64,000 nt of DNA from Parabacteroides timonensis. GTDB taxonomy: Bacteria; Bacteroidota; Bacteroidia; Bacteroidales; Tannerellaceae. The translations under genes and the position numbers were made by a program. The stretch spans positions 731,526-795,525 of the forward strand of contig NZ_LT669941.1 in the NCBI RefSeq assembly GCF_900128505.1, written 5' to 3'. A model generated the notes under the pieces. That model saw only the letters and a list, made by a program, of their open reading frames with translations. It was not told the origin of the DNA and did no database searches. This document shows, one piece after another, positions 53,962 to 61,911 of this stretch. The stretch's first letter is position 1. Each line of letters opens with the position of its first letter.

Positions 53962-54591
53962 ATGGGATTATTATCAAGTAAGAATAAAGAAGTTCTGTTA
54001 GGCCCGTTGAGCACAAACAACCCTGTCATCGTACAGATGTTGGGTATCTGTTCTGCATTGGCTGTAACATCAAAACTTGAGCCGTCTATTGTAATGGGTA
54101 TTTCCGTGACGGCTGTGGTGGCGTTTGCCAACGTGATTATTTCGTTACTGCGTAATACAATTCCTAACCGTATCCGTATTATCGTACAGTTGGTAGTTGT
54201 TGCCGCATTGGTAACTATTGTAAGTGAAGTATTGAAAGCATTTGCCTATGATGTAAATAAGCAGCTTTCGGTGTTCGTTGGTCTGATCATTACCAACTGT
54301 ATCCTGATGGGACGTCTGGAGGCGTTCGCCCTGGGTAACGGTCCGTGGGAATCTTTCCTGGACGGTATTGGTAATGGTTTGGGGTATGCTCTGATCCTTG
54401 TGATCGTAGGTTTCTTCCGTGAATTATTAGGTTCTGGTACGTTACTTGGATTCCAGGTGATCCCGCAGGCATTCTACGACTTCGGCTATGTAAACAATGG
54501 TTTGATGATCCTGCCTCCGATGGCTTTGATCGTGATTGCCGTGATTATATGGGTTCACCGTTCTAAGAACAAAGAGCTTCAAGAAAATTAA
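53962..54591 (+). CDS. nqrD: Na+-NQR subunit D
   Basis: A 209-residue membrane subunit with about six helices. The start GLLSSKNKEVLLGPLSTNNPVIVQMLGICSALAVT is characteristic, and GRLEAFALGNGPWESFLDGIGNGLGY is the NqrD/RnfE signature loop with a conserved Cys in NCILMGR. NqrD and NqrE surround a membrane Fe cluster. Gap to nqrC 4 bases, to nqrE 25. Confidence 0.96.
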   Translation: MGLLSSKNKEVLLGPLSTNNPVIVQMLGICSALAVTSKLEPSIVMGISVTAVVAFANVIISLLRNTIPNRIRIIVQLVVVAALVTIVSEVLKAFAYDVNKQLSVFVGLIITNCILMGRLEAFALGNGPWESFLDGIGNGLGYALILVIVGFFRELLGSGTLLGFQVIPQAFYDFGYVNNGLMILPPMALIVIAVIIWVHRSKNKELQEN

Positions 54592-54616
54592 TACAAACTA
54601 TTAAACGAATAATAGA

Positions 54617-55234
54617 ATGGAAGAATATTTAAGCACGTTTGTCCGCTCGATCTTCGTAGACAACATGATTTTCGCATACTATCTGGGTATGTGTTCTTTC
54701 CTGGCTGTTTCCAAGAACGTAAAGACTGCTTTAGGATTGGGTATGGCTGTAACGTTCATCTTGGTATGTACGTTGCCGATCAACTATATGCTCGAAAATT
54801 ATATATTGAAAGAAGGCGCCATGAGCTGGTTAGGCGCTGAATATGCAGGAGTGAATCTGAGTTTCCTTTCTCTGATCATCTTCATCGCCATCATTGCTTC
54901 ATTTACGCAGTTGGTTGAAATGGTTGTTGAGAAATTTGCTCCGGCATTGTATGCATCTCTGGGTATCTTTTTGCCGCTTATCGCTGTGAACTGTGCTATC
55001 CTGGGTGGTTCTCTGTTTATGCAACAAAGAGCATTTCCTAATGTAGGAGTTGCTACTGTATACGGTTTAGGTTCTGGTATCGGTTGGATGCTGGCTATCG
55101 TTGGTATGGCTGCTATCCGTGAAAAATTGGCTTATTCGGATATACCGAAGCCTTTGAAAGGTCTGGGTATTACCTTTATCATTACCGGTCTGATGGGTAT
55201 GGCATTTATGTGCTTCTCAGGACTTAAGATCTAA
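54617..55234 (+). CDS. nqrE: Na+-NQR subunit E
   Basis: A 205-residue membrane subunit of six helices, the mirror-topology partner of NqrD. Typical pieces are MEEYLSTFVRSIFVDNMIFAYYLGMCSFLAVSKNV (with a conserved Cys) and LIAVNCAILGGSLFMQQR. It holds half of the [2Fe-2S] site between NqrD and NqrE. Confidence 0.96.
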   Translation: MEEYLSTFVRSIFVDNMIFAYYLGMCSFLAVSKNVKTALGLGMAVTFILVCTLPINYMLENYILKEGAMSWLGAEYAGVNLSFLSLIIFIAIIASFTQLVEMVVEKFAPALYASLGIFLPLIAVNCAILGGSLFMQQRAFPNVGVATVYGLGSGIGWMLAIVGMAAIREKLAYSDIPKPLKGLGITFIITGLMGMAFMCFSGLKI

Positions 55235-55261
55235 GTATTAACGCATTAAACAAGAATAAAG

Positions 55262-56551
55262 ATGATTATATTAATGTCGGGCGGACTTACCATTGCAGTT
55301 GGAGCAGTCGTTTTCCTTGTGATTACACTGATCCTTGTTGGTTCGCTTTTATTTGCGAAAGCAAAATTAATACCATCGGGCAATGTGAGGATGGTTGTTA
55401 ACGGAGAAAAGGAATACGATGTTCCCATTGGTGGAACTGTATTGAATACGCTTCAGAGTGAAGGTATTTTCCTGTCGTCTGCTTGTGGTGGTAGCGGTAG
55501 CTGTGGACAGTGCCGTTGTCAGGTGCCGGAAGGTGGCGGAAACATTCTTCCTACGGAAGTTGGTTTCTTCTCTCGTAAACAAATTAAAGATCATTGGAGA
55601 CTGGGTTGCCAGACCAAGATAAAAGAAGATATCAAGATCAAAGTTCCTGATGAAGTATTCGGAGTTAAGGAATGGGAATGCGAAGTGATCAGCAACAAGA
55701 ACGTGGCAACCTTTATCAAAGAGTTTATCGTTGCTCTGCCTAAGGGTGAACACATGGACTTCGTTCCGGGTTCTTATGCACAGATCAAGATTCCTGCATA
55801 TACTATGGATTATGACAAGGATATCGATAAAGACCTGATCGGTGAAGGTTATCTGCCGGCATGGAAGAATTTCGGTTTGTTCGGTTTGAAATGTCAGAAC
55901 ACTGAACCGACTATCCGTGCTTACTCAATGGCCAACTATCCTGCAGAAGGAGACCGTATCATGTTGACTGTACGTATCGCGACTCCTCCTTTCAAACCGA
56001 AAGAACAGGGTCCTGGATTCCAGGATGTAATGCCGGGTATTGCTTCTTCTTATATCTTTACCCTGAAACCGGGTGATAAGGTAATCATGAGCGGTCCTTA
56101 CGGTGATTTCCATCCGATCTTCGACTCTAAGAGAGAAATGATGTGGGTCGGCGGTGGTGCTGGTATGGCTCCGTTGCGTGCTCAGATCATGCACATGACT
56201 AAGACATTGAAAACAACAGATCGTAAGATGTCTTACTTCTATGGTGCACGTGCATTGAATGAAGTGTTCTATCTGCAAGACTTCCTGGAAATAGAAAAAG
56301 AATTCCCGAACTTTACTTTCCATCTGGCGCTTGACCGCCCGGATCCTGCAGCTGATGCAGCAGGTGTGAAGTATACAGCTGGTTTCGTTCATCAGGTAAT
56401 TTACGATACTTATCTGAAGGATCACGAAGCTCCGGAAGATATCGAATATTACATGTGTGGTCCGGGCCCGATGTCGAAAGCGGTAGAAAATATGCTTGAC
56501 AATCTGGGTGTACCTCGCGAAATGTTACACTTCGATGACTTCGGTGCATAA
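55262..56551 (+). CDS. nqrF: Na+-NQR subunit F (NADH-oxidising)
   Basis: A 429-residue subunit with one N-terminal membrane helix (about residues 5-28), a ferredoxin domain with CGGSGSCGQCRC and the last cysteine in LGCQTK, then an FAD domain (RAYSMANYP, the FAD-binding RxYS) and an NADH domain (GGGAGMAPLRAQ, YYMCGPGPMSKAV). It takes electrons from NADH and starts the chain. It ends the operon; a hairpin with a T-run follows at 56584-56619. Confidence 0.97.
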   Translation: MIILMSGGLTIAVGAVVFLVITLILVGSLLFAKAKLIPSGNVRMVVNGEKEYDVPIGGTVLNTLQSEGIFLSSACGGSGSCGQCRCQVPEGGGNILPTEVGFFSRKQIKDHWRLGCQTKIKEDIKIKVPDEVFGVKEWECEVISNKNVATFIKEFIVALPKGEHMDFVPGSYAQIKIPAYTMDYDKDIDKDLIGEGYLPAWKNFGLFGLKCQNTEPTIRAYSMANYPAEGDRIMLTVRIATPPFKPKEQGPGFQDVMPGIASSYIFTLKPGDKVIMSGPYGDFHPIFDSKREMMWVGGGAGMAPLRAQIMHMTKTLKTTDRKMSYFYGARALNEVFYLQDFLEIEKEFPNFTFHLALDRPDPAADAAGVKYTAGFVHQVIYDTYLKDHEAPEDIEYYMCGPGPMSKAVENMLDNLGVPREMLHFDDFGA

Positions 56552-56583
56552 AAAACGGTAGGTATTTACAAGCCTCAATAAAT

Positions 56584-56619
56584 AAAAAGGGAAGAAATAA
56601 TATTTTCTTCCCTTTTTTT
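56584..56619 (+). terminator. Terminator of the nqr operon
   Basis: AAAAAGGGAAGAAA (56584-56597) pairs with TTTTCTTCCCTTTTT (from 56603), then a T-run. It lies 33 bases after the nqrF stop. Confidence 0.88.
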
Positions 56620-56688
56620 GTAATATCATGCAGCATTTTCCGTTCTTATTACATCTTAGCTAATATAGACATAAAATTGAGCAAGATT

Positions 56689-56871
56689 ATGAAGTTGTTG
56701 ATTCTATCTTTTTTCGCAGTAATACTAGGTTATTCTCTTCTTTTCAATGAAAAAGAAGAGATTCAGCAGCCTATCCATGGTGTTGACAATTCCGTGTATA
56801 TTCAAAAAACAGATACACAGCGAATTGACTCTATTGAAATTTATCGCGACAGAACAGCATACGCGTTATAG
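56689..56871 (+). CDS. Small membrane-anchored protein (60 residues), uncertain
   Basis: A 60-residue ORF from ATG 56689 (MKLLILSFFAVILGYSLLF) with a hydrophobic N-terminal helix and a polar tail (NEKEEIQQPIHGVD through IEIYRDRTAYAL). The frame is open upstream to a TTG at 56677, but the ATG is the better start. The composition is protein-like and the product resembles a signal-anchored small periplasmic protein. No ribosome site or promoter is obvious. I do not recognise it. It could be a real small protein or a chance ORF. Confidence 0.45.
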   Translation: MKLLILSFFAVILGYSLLFNEKEEIQQPIHGVDNSVYIQKTDTQRIDSIEIYRDRTAYAL

Positions 56872-56896
56872 ACTTTTTTTTAAAATACTCATAATA

Positions 56897-56948
56897 GCAA
56901 TATTTATTCGACAAAAGTTTGTTTTTTAAATAAATATTGCTACGTTTG
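56897..56948 (+). promoter_or_regulatory. Promoter overlapped by a perfect inverted repeat
   Basis: TTTG (56918-56921), 19-base spacer, TACGTTTG (56941-56948): a full consensus promoter. A perfect 12-base inverted repeat GCAATATTTATT (56897-56908) / AATAAATATTGC (56929-56940) encloses the -33 element and abuts the -7 box, as an operator would. A second dyad, CCGTATA/TATACGG (56951-56972), follows the start site. Confidence 0.65.
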
Positions 56949-56974
56949 TTCCGTATAATTGTTAATATACGGAA

Positions 56975-57244
56975 ATGCTACATTCTTTTATCACTATATA
57001 TACTTCTGATTTTTGGATAACTATGCTCCTTGGGGTATTGTTTTTTTTGTGTTTACCAGTATTTACTGGTAAGATAAACCGACTATTTCAAATAAATAAT
57101 GTGATTTGTATTATTCCGGTTATTTCTGATTCTGTTTTTGCGGGGAAACAGGACAGGTTGGCAGGGAATAAAATGATCATTATTCCTCATACGTCACGTA
57201 ACAAATATCTGATAAAAAATTCCAGGTACCGATTGGGGGAATGA
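56975..57244 (+). CDS. Small uncharacterised membrane protein (89 residues), uncertain
   Basis: An 89-residue ORF with one strong N-terminal membrane helix (about residues 14-31, FWITMLLGVLFFLCLPV) and a basic tail. It is placed right behind a consensus promoter (56918-56948), and a hairpin (57246-57280) begins just after its stop, so it has the outline of a monocistronic gene. Against this, the second half is low in regular structure and matches no family I know. It may be a decayed gene or a short regulated peptide. Confidence 0.4.
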   Translation: MLHSFITIYTSDFWITMLLGVLFFLCLPVFTGKINRLFQINNVICIIPVISDSVFAGKQDRLAGNKMIIIPHTSRNKYLIKNSRYRLGE

Positions 57245-57245
57245 A

Positions 57246-57280
57246 CCCTTATCCGGCAGAGATGTGCTGAAGGATAAGGG
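57246..57280 (+). terminator. Hairpin after the 89-residue ORF
   Basis: CCCTTATCC (57246-57254) pairs with GGATAAGGG (57272-57280), nine perfect pairs. No T-run follows, so it may be a processing or stability structure rather than a terminator. Confidence 0.5.
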
Positions 57281-57370
57281 GAGAGGCTTTGTGGAAGAAA
57301 CTAAATACTTGTTTATCTGTACTCTTTTCAGGTAAATAAGAATGATGTTATTGCCTTTTCCTTCCAATTT

Positions 57371-57826
57371 TCAGACTTCCAGAATCCCATATTCGGGAAG
57401 CCCATCCAAAAAAGAATAAGTAAGGTTTTCATAATTGATTTTGCAGCAAAAATGGTTGATGCCATTACTGACTGTCAGGTAACGTACGCGCAATACCATG
57501 TTATAACGTACTATTTGGTCGAAAACAGCCTTCGTTATCTCTATGGTGGGGGCTTTATACTCCACAATCATTAAAGGGGCTAAAAAACGGTTATATGCAA
57601 CTGTGTCACATCGTTTGGATGTACCATTCAGTTTCAGGGGAACTTCATTCGCCAGAAGTTCTTTCGGGTATCCTTTGTCTGTTATCAGATAATTGACAAA
57701 ATGCTGACGTACCCATTCTTCGGGTGTCAGGGCTACATATTTGCGGCGTACCGGATCGAATATAACAGGTTTCCCGTCTTTTTCCTTTACTTTCGCTGCG
57801 AATGTTGGCAGGTTTAATGATAGCAT
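57371..57826 (-). CDS. HsdR N-terminal-like nuclease-fold protein
   Basis: A 151-residue stand-alone copy of the N-terminal domain of type I restriction R subunits (PF13588-like). It has the PD-(D/E)xK pattern CDTVAYNRF then APLMIVEYKAP (Asp, then Glu-x-Lys), LNLPTFAAKVKE at the start and EEWVRQHFVNYLI. No helicase, HsdM or HsdS gene is nearby, so it is not a restriction system. Such lone domains are common next to holA in Bacteroidales; their role is unknown. It is divergent from the AMP nucleosidase gene; a TACCTTTG -7 box is at 57870-57877. Confidence 0.85.
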   Translation of the reverse strand: MLSLNLPTFAAKVKEKDGKPVIFDPVRRKYVALTPEEWVRQHFVNYLITDKGYPKELLANEVPLKLNGTSKRCDTVAYNRFLAPLMIVEYKAPTIEITKAVFDQIVRYNMVLRVRYLTVSNGINHFCCKINYENLTYSFLDGLPEYGILEV

Positions 57827-57830
57827 TTAT

Positions 57831-57838
57831 TATATTTG
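57831..57838 (+). promoter_or_regulatory. -7 box of the AMP nucleosidase gene
   Basis: TATATTTG, perfect TAnnTTTG, with TTGG (57805-57808) 22 bases upstream as a -33. It lies 47 bases before the ATG at 57885 and is interleaved with the divergent promoter. Confidence 0.6.
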
Positions 57839-57869
57839 TCGTTTATATTATACACTATAATTCTACCCT

Positions 57870-57877
57870 CAAAGGTA
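57870..57877 (-). promoter_or_regulatory. -7 box of the HsdR-N-like gene
   Basis: Minus-strand TACCTTTG, perfect TAnnTTTG, 44 bases before the start at 57826. The two divergent transcripts would overlap by about 20 bases at their 5' ends. Confidence 0.55.
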
Positions 57878-57884
57878 ATGATTT

Positions 57885-58661
57885 ATGAAAACAAAACAAG
57901 AAATCGTTGAAAATTGGCTGCCTCGTTATACCGAGCGTAGGCTGGAAGATTTTGATAAGTATATCTTACTCACAAACTTTACCAAATATGTCGAGCTATT
58001 TGCTGAAAATTTTAATGTCCCGATACTTGGATTGAAAAGCTCTATGCCGAATGCTTCGGCCGAAGGCATTACCATTATTAACTTTGGAATGGGAAGTGCA
58101 AATGCGGCAACGATCATGGATTTGTTGTCGGCTGTTAGTCCAACTGCGGTTCTGTTTCTCGGTAAATGCGGTGGTTTAAAGAAAGCCAACAATCTGGGTG
58201 ATTATGTTCTGCCGATCGCTGCAATCCGTGGTGAAGGAACTTCCAACGAGTATTTGCCGGCAGAAGTTCCGTCGCTTCCTGCATTTTCAATGTTGCGTGC
58301 TATTTCCTCTGCTGTTCGCGACCAGGGAAAAGATTATTGGACCGGTACGATTTATACAACAAACCGCCGTGTTTGGGAATACGACACTTCGTTCAAGGAC
58401 TATTTGAAGCGTACGCATGCCACCGGTATCGATATGGAAACAGCGACTTTGCTTACGGCAGGCTTTGCCAATAAAATTCCAACGGGGGCTTTATTGATGA
58501 TATCAGATAAACCTTTAGAGGAAGATGGGGTTAAAACAGAGGCGAGCGACCGGGCAGTTACCCGCAATTTTGCTCCGGAACATGTAAAATTAGGAATAGA
58601 AGCCCTTCATCAAATTATAGATGATAAAAAAACAGTCCGTCATATTCGGTTCAGTTGGTAA
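57885..58661 (+). CDS. amn: AMP nucleosidase
   Basis: A 258-residue member of the nucleoside phosphorylase fold in its AMP nucleosidase form, which splits AMP into adenine and ribose 5-phosphate. Landmarks are MKTKQEIVENWLPRYTERRLEDF, NFGMGSANAATIMDLL and ATGIDMETATLLTAGF with the substrate-binding Met-Glu pair, then LMISDKPLEEDGVKT. Bacteroidales carry this short form without the large N-terminal domain of E. coli Amn. holA follows 16 bases later. Confidence 0.92.
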   Translation: MKTKQEIVENWLPRYTERRLEDFDKYILLTNFTKYVELFAENFNVPILGLKSSMPNASAEGITIINFGMGSANAATIMDLLSAVSPTAVLFLGKCGGLKKANNLGDYVLPIAAIRGEGTSNEYLPAEVPSLPAFSMLRAISSAVRDQGKDYWTGTIYTTNRRVWEYDTSFKDYLKRTHATGIDMETATLLTAGFANKIPTGALLMISDKPLEEDGVKTEASDRAVTRNFAPEHVKLGIEALHQIIDDKKTVRHIRFSW

Positions 58662-58677
58662 TATTTAATGCTTTATT

Positions 58678-59700
58678 ATGGCAAAAAAAGAAAATACGTT
58701 TGAGGAAATATGCCGGGATATCGTTGCTAAAAAGTTTCAGCCCGTTTATATATTAATGGGTGAAGAACCTTTTTTTATGGACAGGATAACAGATCTGCTC
58801 ATAGAGAATGTGTTGGGTGAATCTGAGCGGGATTTCAATCAAATGGTGATGTATGGGGCCGATACGGATGCGGCTATGATTATAAATGCAGCCCGTCGGT
58901 TTCCGATGATGTCGGAATATCAGTTGGTAGTCGTACGTGAAGCACAACTGGTCCGCGATATAGAATTGCTGACCAACTATGTCAAAAATCCACTTAATTC
59001 GACGGTACTGGTTGTTAATTACAAATATAAGAACCTGGACAGAAGAAAGTCACTGGCAGCAGCGACTGAAAAAACAGGCGTTTTGTTTGAATCGAAAAAA
59101 ATACCGGATTATAAAATGCCGGCATTTATCGTTTCGTTTATGCAACAGCGTTCCATCGGGATCGATCCAAAGGCCGCTCAAATGCTTTCAGACTTCCTTG
59201 GAAACGATTTAAGCCGTCTAAGTAAGGAATTGGACAAGCTGGCATTGATCTTGCCTGAAAAGGCCCCAAAACGCGTCACTCCGGAGTTGATAGAACAGAA
59301 TATCGGAATAAGTAAAGAATACAATAACTTCGAGTTAATAAAAGCAATTGCAGTAAAGGACATATTAAAGGCAAACCGGATTGCTCAGTATTTCGAAAAG
59401 AATCCGAAAAGTAATCCGATACAGATGACCCTTCCTGTAATTTTTAATTATTTCTCCAACCTGTTGATCTGCTATTATACAAAGGACAGATCGGAAGGTG
59501 GTTTAATGACGGCTTTAGGTTTAAGGGGAACTTTTCAGGTAAAGGATTATATGACTGGATTAAGAAATTATCCGGCCATGAAAGTTTTTAATTTGATCAG
59601 TGACATTCGAACAACTGATGCCAGGTCAAAAGGAGTAGACAATTCTTCTGTATCGGATGCTGATTTACTCAAAGAATTATTATATAAAATACTTCATTAA
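58678..59700 (+). CDS. holA: DNA polymerase III delta subunit
   Basis: A 340-residue clamp-loader subunit. Features are PVYILMGEEPFFMDRITDLLIENV (the delta-start motif), ARRFPMMSEYQLVVVREAQ and LSRLSKELDKLALILP with the helical C-terminal region. Delta opens the beta clamp together with gamma/tau and delta-prime in the cytosol. It shares a transcript with the AMP nucleosidase gene and ends with a perfect-stem terminator. Confidence 0.94.
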   Translation: MAKKENTFEEICRDIVAKKFQPVYILMGEEPFFMDRITDLLIENVLGESERDFNQMVMYGADTDAAMIINAARRFPMMSEYQLVVVREAQLVRDIELLTNYVKNPLNSTVLVVNYKYKNLDRRKSLAAATEKTGVLFESKKIPDYKMPAFIVSFMQQRSIGIDPKAAQMLSDFLGNDLSRLSKELDKLALILPEKAPKRVTPELIEQNIGISKEYNNFELIKAIAVKDILKANRIAQYFEKNPKSNPIQMTLPVIFNYFSNLLICYYTKDRSEGGLMTALGLRGTFQVKDYMTGLRNYPAMKVFNLISDIRTTDARSKGVDNSSVSDADLLKELLYKILH

Positions 59701-59720
59701 AAAATAGAATCAGTAGTGTA

Positions 59721-59768
59721 AACTGCACATGGCGATAACTCTAGAATTCGCCATGTGCAGTTTTTTCG
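59721..59768 (+). terminator. Terminator after holA
   Basis: Perfect 15-base stem AACTGCACATGGCGA (59721-59735) / TCGCCATGTGCAGTT (59748-59762), 12-base loop, then a T-run (59761-59766). Confidence 0.9.
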
Positions 59769-60615
59769 TTTCTGGCCGTAACAAGTCCTAACAACGGCTT
59801 TTTGTCCTTATTTTTCTAGAATAGTCAGATTTCCGAACATGAAAAAACAGAGTGCCTATCTTGTTTTTCAATGATTCCACCTGCATTTTACCCCTCTGAG
59901 AATTTAATATTTATTTCTTCTCGTATAGTTGTTTACAAATATCACGAAAAAATAAGCTTTTAGGGTATAGGATACAAAAGTATATCAGGTAGAGAAAGAG
60001 TTGTAACAAAAAACAAGACATATTGACAGTGGAGCCGTCTAAGTGAAAGATGTTAATTTATTAATGTGTACAGTTCTAAATGAGTTACATTTGTGTCTGG
60101 GAATATTTGTATACATTAGAACATCCTTAAAGGTTACTTTTGTGTCGAATAGAGTGATGATACAAATGTTTCAGTATACATTACTAATATAAATCAATAA
60201 AAATAGGTTTAAATACTGTTACAGTAAACATATATGATAATATATCAAAAACCAGCTAATTACCCTAATATATTAATTGTATACATTAATTCCTGTCAAT
60301 TATTCCGTATATAAATGTGAAATGGCAACTTTATTGCATAATAAATGATATAATAATCCATTATGCAACAGGTATTTATTATATAAATTCATTAACACTA
60401 CTTTAACCTCGTTTTGTGCCCCTTTGTATACGTTTACAAACGTATCAGACACAAATGTTTATAGATGGTCACAATTCTATCTGTTTATGATTATAAATAT
60501 AAATTGCACAATTGGAAATAATGTGTTATATTTGTGTCATGGTTTAATTCTGTATCAAACCCTTGTAAACAGTCATATTGGCAGTTCTTTTTGATATATA
60601 ATCCGCATTTTGGTT
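59769..60615. promoter_or_regulatory. Long AT-rich control region upstream of the HTH gene
   Basis: About 850 bases with no gene. It holds six copies of a 12-base motif (WACWTTTGTRTC; see the finding), three direct copies of GTATACATTA (60109, 60174, 60279) with an inverted variant at 60061-60072, and an 8-base dyad ATACGTTT/AAACGTAT (60428-60445). It also has a perfect 9-base inverted repeat TTGCATAAT/ATTATGCAA (60334-60368). The promoter of the HTH gene is at its right end. Confidence 0.7.
60504..60534 (+). promoter_or_regulatory. Promoter of the HTH gene
   Basis: TTG (60504-60506), 20-base spacer and TATATTTG (60527-60534). The -7 box belongs to the last copy of the repeated 12-base motif. 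A leader of about 70 bases follows to ATG 60616. Confidence 0.65.
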
Positions 60616-61065
60616 ATGAAAGATCGTATTTTAGCAGTAATGGAACATGAAGGACTAACTCCTTCCAAATTTGCCGAAGCAATCGGTATCCAGCGATCAG
60701 CTATGTCACATATTATATCCGGTAGAAATAACCCCAGCCTGGATGTGCTGGTAAAAATTCTGGAACGGTTTACGTATGTAGATTCCGACTGGCTTTTATT
60801 CGGTAAAGGCAATATGATGCGCGAACATGTGTTAACTGAGCCCGATTTGTTTACAAAGACAACGATAAATCCGTCCAATCAGCCGGATTCTCCCGAATAT
60901 CGCAAGGAAATTAGGGTTGAGACACCTGTAAACATGCCTAAACAGCCTGTAATAGAACAAATTGTGCTTCCTGAACAACCTTCCAGAAATGTGAGTAAAA
61001 TAATGATATTCTATTCAGATAATACATTTGAGACTTTTACTCCTGAAAAAAACAAGAAAGACTAG
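60616..61065 (+). CDS. XRE-type helix-turn-helix regulator
   Basis: A 149-residue protein from ATG 60616 (MKDRILAVMEHEGLTPSKFAE); an upstream in-frame TTG is unlikely. The N-terminal 65 residues are a phage-repressor-like HTH: SKFAEAIGIQRSAMSHIISGRNNPSLDVLVKIL. The rest is a flexible, proline-rich stretch (residues 80-130) and a short C-terminal beta segment (VSKIMIFYSDNTFETF). It likely binds the repeated sites upstream of its own gene. The pyrKD genes follow from a separate promoter, so a link to pyrimidine synthesis is possible but not shown. Confidence 0.85.
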   Translation: MKDRILAVMEHEGLTPSKFAEAIGIQRSAMSHIISGRNNPSLDVLVKILERFTYVDSDWLLFGKGNMMREHVLTEPDLFTKTTINPSNQPDSPEYRKEIRVETPVNMPKQPVIEQIVLPEQPSRNVSKIMIFYSDNTFETFTPEKNKKD

Positions 61066-61072
61066 GTCAGCA

Positions 61073-61103
61073 TTGCTATATACATCTTATTCATGTATCT
61101 TTG
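61073..61103 (+). promoter_or_regulatory. Promoter of pyrKD
   Basis: TTG (61073-61075), 20-base spacer and TATCTTTG (61096-61103), a good Bacteroidota promoter, 26 bases before the pyrK start. Confidence 0.7.
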
Positions 61104-61128
61104 TATAGAAATTGAGTAATCATATTAT

Positions 61129-61911
61129 ATGAAGAAGTACATGTTAGATATGAAGGTTACTGAAAACAACCACCTTCATAAAAATTATTGCCTGCTAAAA
61201 TTAACCAGCGACGATACTTTGCCGGAAATGCTTCCCGGTCAGTTCGTTCAGGTGCTGGTGGATAACTCTCCTACAACATTTCTTCGCCGACCTATTTCAA
61301 TTAACTTTATAGATAGAACAACCAATGAATTGTGGTTGCTTATCCAGTTGGTTGGCGATGGAACACGTCGTATGGCAGAATACCGTCCGGGAGATATTGT
61401 AAATATTATGTTGCCGTTGGGTAACAGTTTTACAATTCCTACCAGTGAAAGTAAAAATCAGAAGTTGCTGTTAATTGGTGGTGGTGTTGGTACTGCTCCG
61501 ATGTTATGTTTGGGGGCAGCCTTAAAGAATGCCGGTTTTGAACCTGTATTCCTGTTAGGAGCACGCTCCAAGGATGATGTATTGCAACTGGATGAGTTTA
61601 CGAAAATAGGAACTGTTCACATAACTACCGAAGACGGTTCTCTCGGTGAAAAAGGCTATGTAACAAACCATTCCGTATTGAAAAACGTTCATTTTGATAA
61701 AATTTACACATGTGGACCAAAGCCGATGATGGTAGCTGTCGCTAGATATGCCGCTACTGAATCGATCACATGCGAAGCCTCGCTTGAAAATACAATGGCC
61801 TGTGGTATAGGTGCTTGCCTATGCTGTGTGGAGAATACGAAAGAAGGTCATGTATGTGTTTGTACTGAAGGTCCCGTATTTAATATAGAGAAATTGACAT
61901 GGCTGAGTTAA
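61129..61911 (+). CDS. pyrK: Dihydroorotate dehydrogenase B, electron-transfer subunit
   Basis: A 260-residue iron-sulfur flavoprotein. It has the FAD motif FLRRPISI, the NAD-binding LLIGGGVGTAPM and a C-terminal [2Fe-2S] site MACGIGACLCC then HVCVCTEGP. With PyrD it oxidises dihydroorotate to orotate using NAD+ in pyrimidine synthesis. Its stop is 13 bases into pyrD, so the two are coupled. Confidence 0.95.
   Translation: MKKYMLDMKVTENNHLHKNYCLLKLTSDDTLPEMLPGQFVQVLVDNSPTTFLRRPISINFIDRTTNELWLLIQLVGDGTRRMAEYRPGDIVNIMLPLGNSFTIPTSESKNQKLLLIGGGVGTAPMLCLGAALKNAGFEPVFLLGARSKDDVLQLDEFTKIGTVHITTEDGSLGEKGYVTNHSVLKNVHFDKIYTCGPKPMMVAVARYAATESITCEASLENTMACGIGACLCCVENTKEGHVCVCTEGPVFNIEKLTWLS

Noticed and set aside
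57371..57826. Type I restriction-modification system
   Set aside because: Only the N-terminal HsdR-like domain is present; no helicase, methyltransferase or specificity gene nearby.
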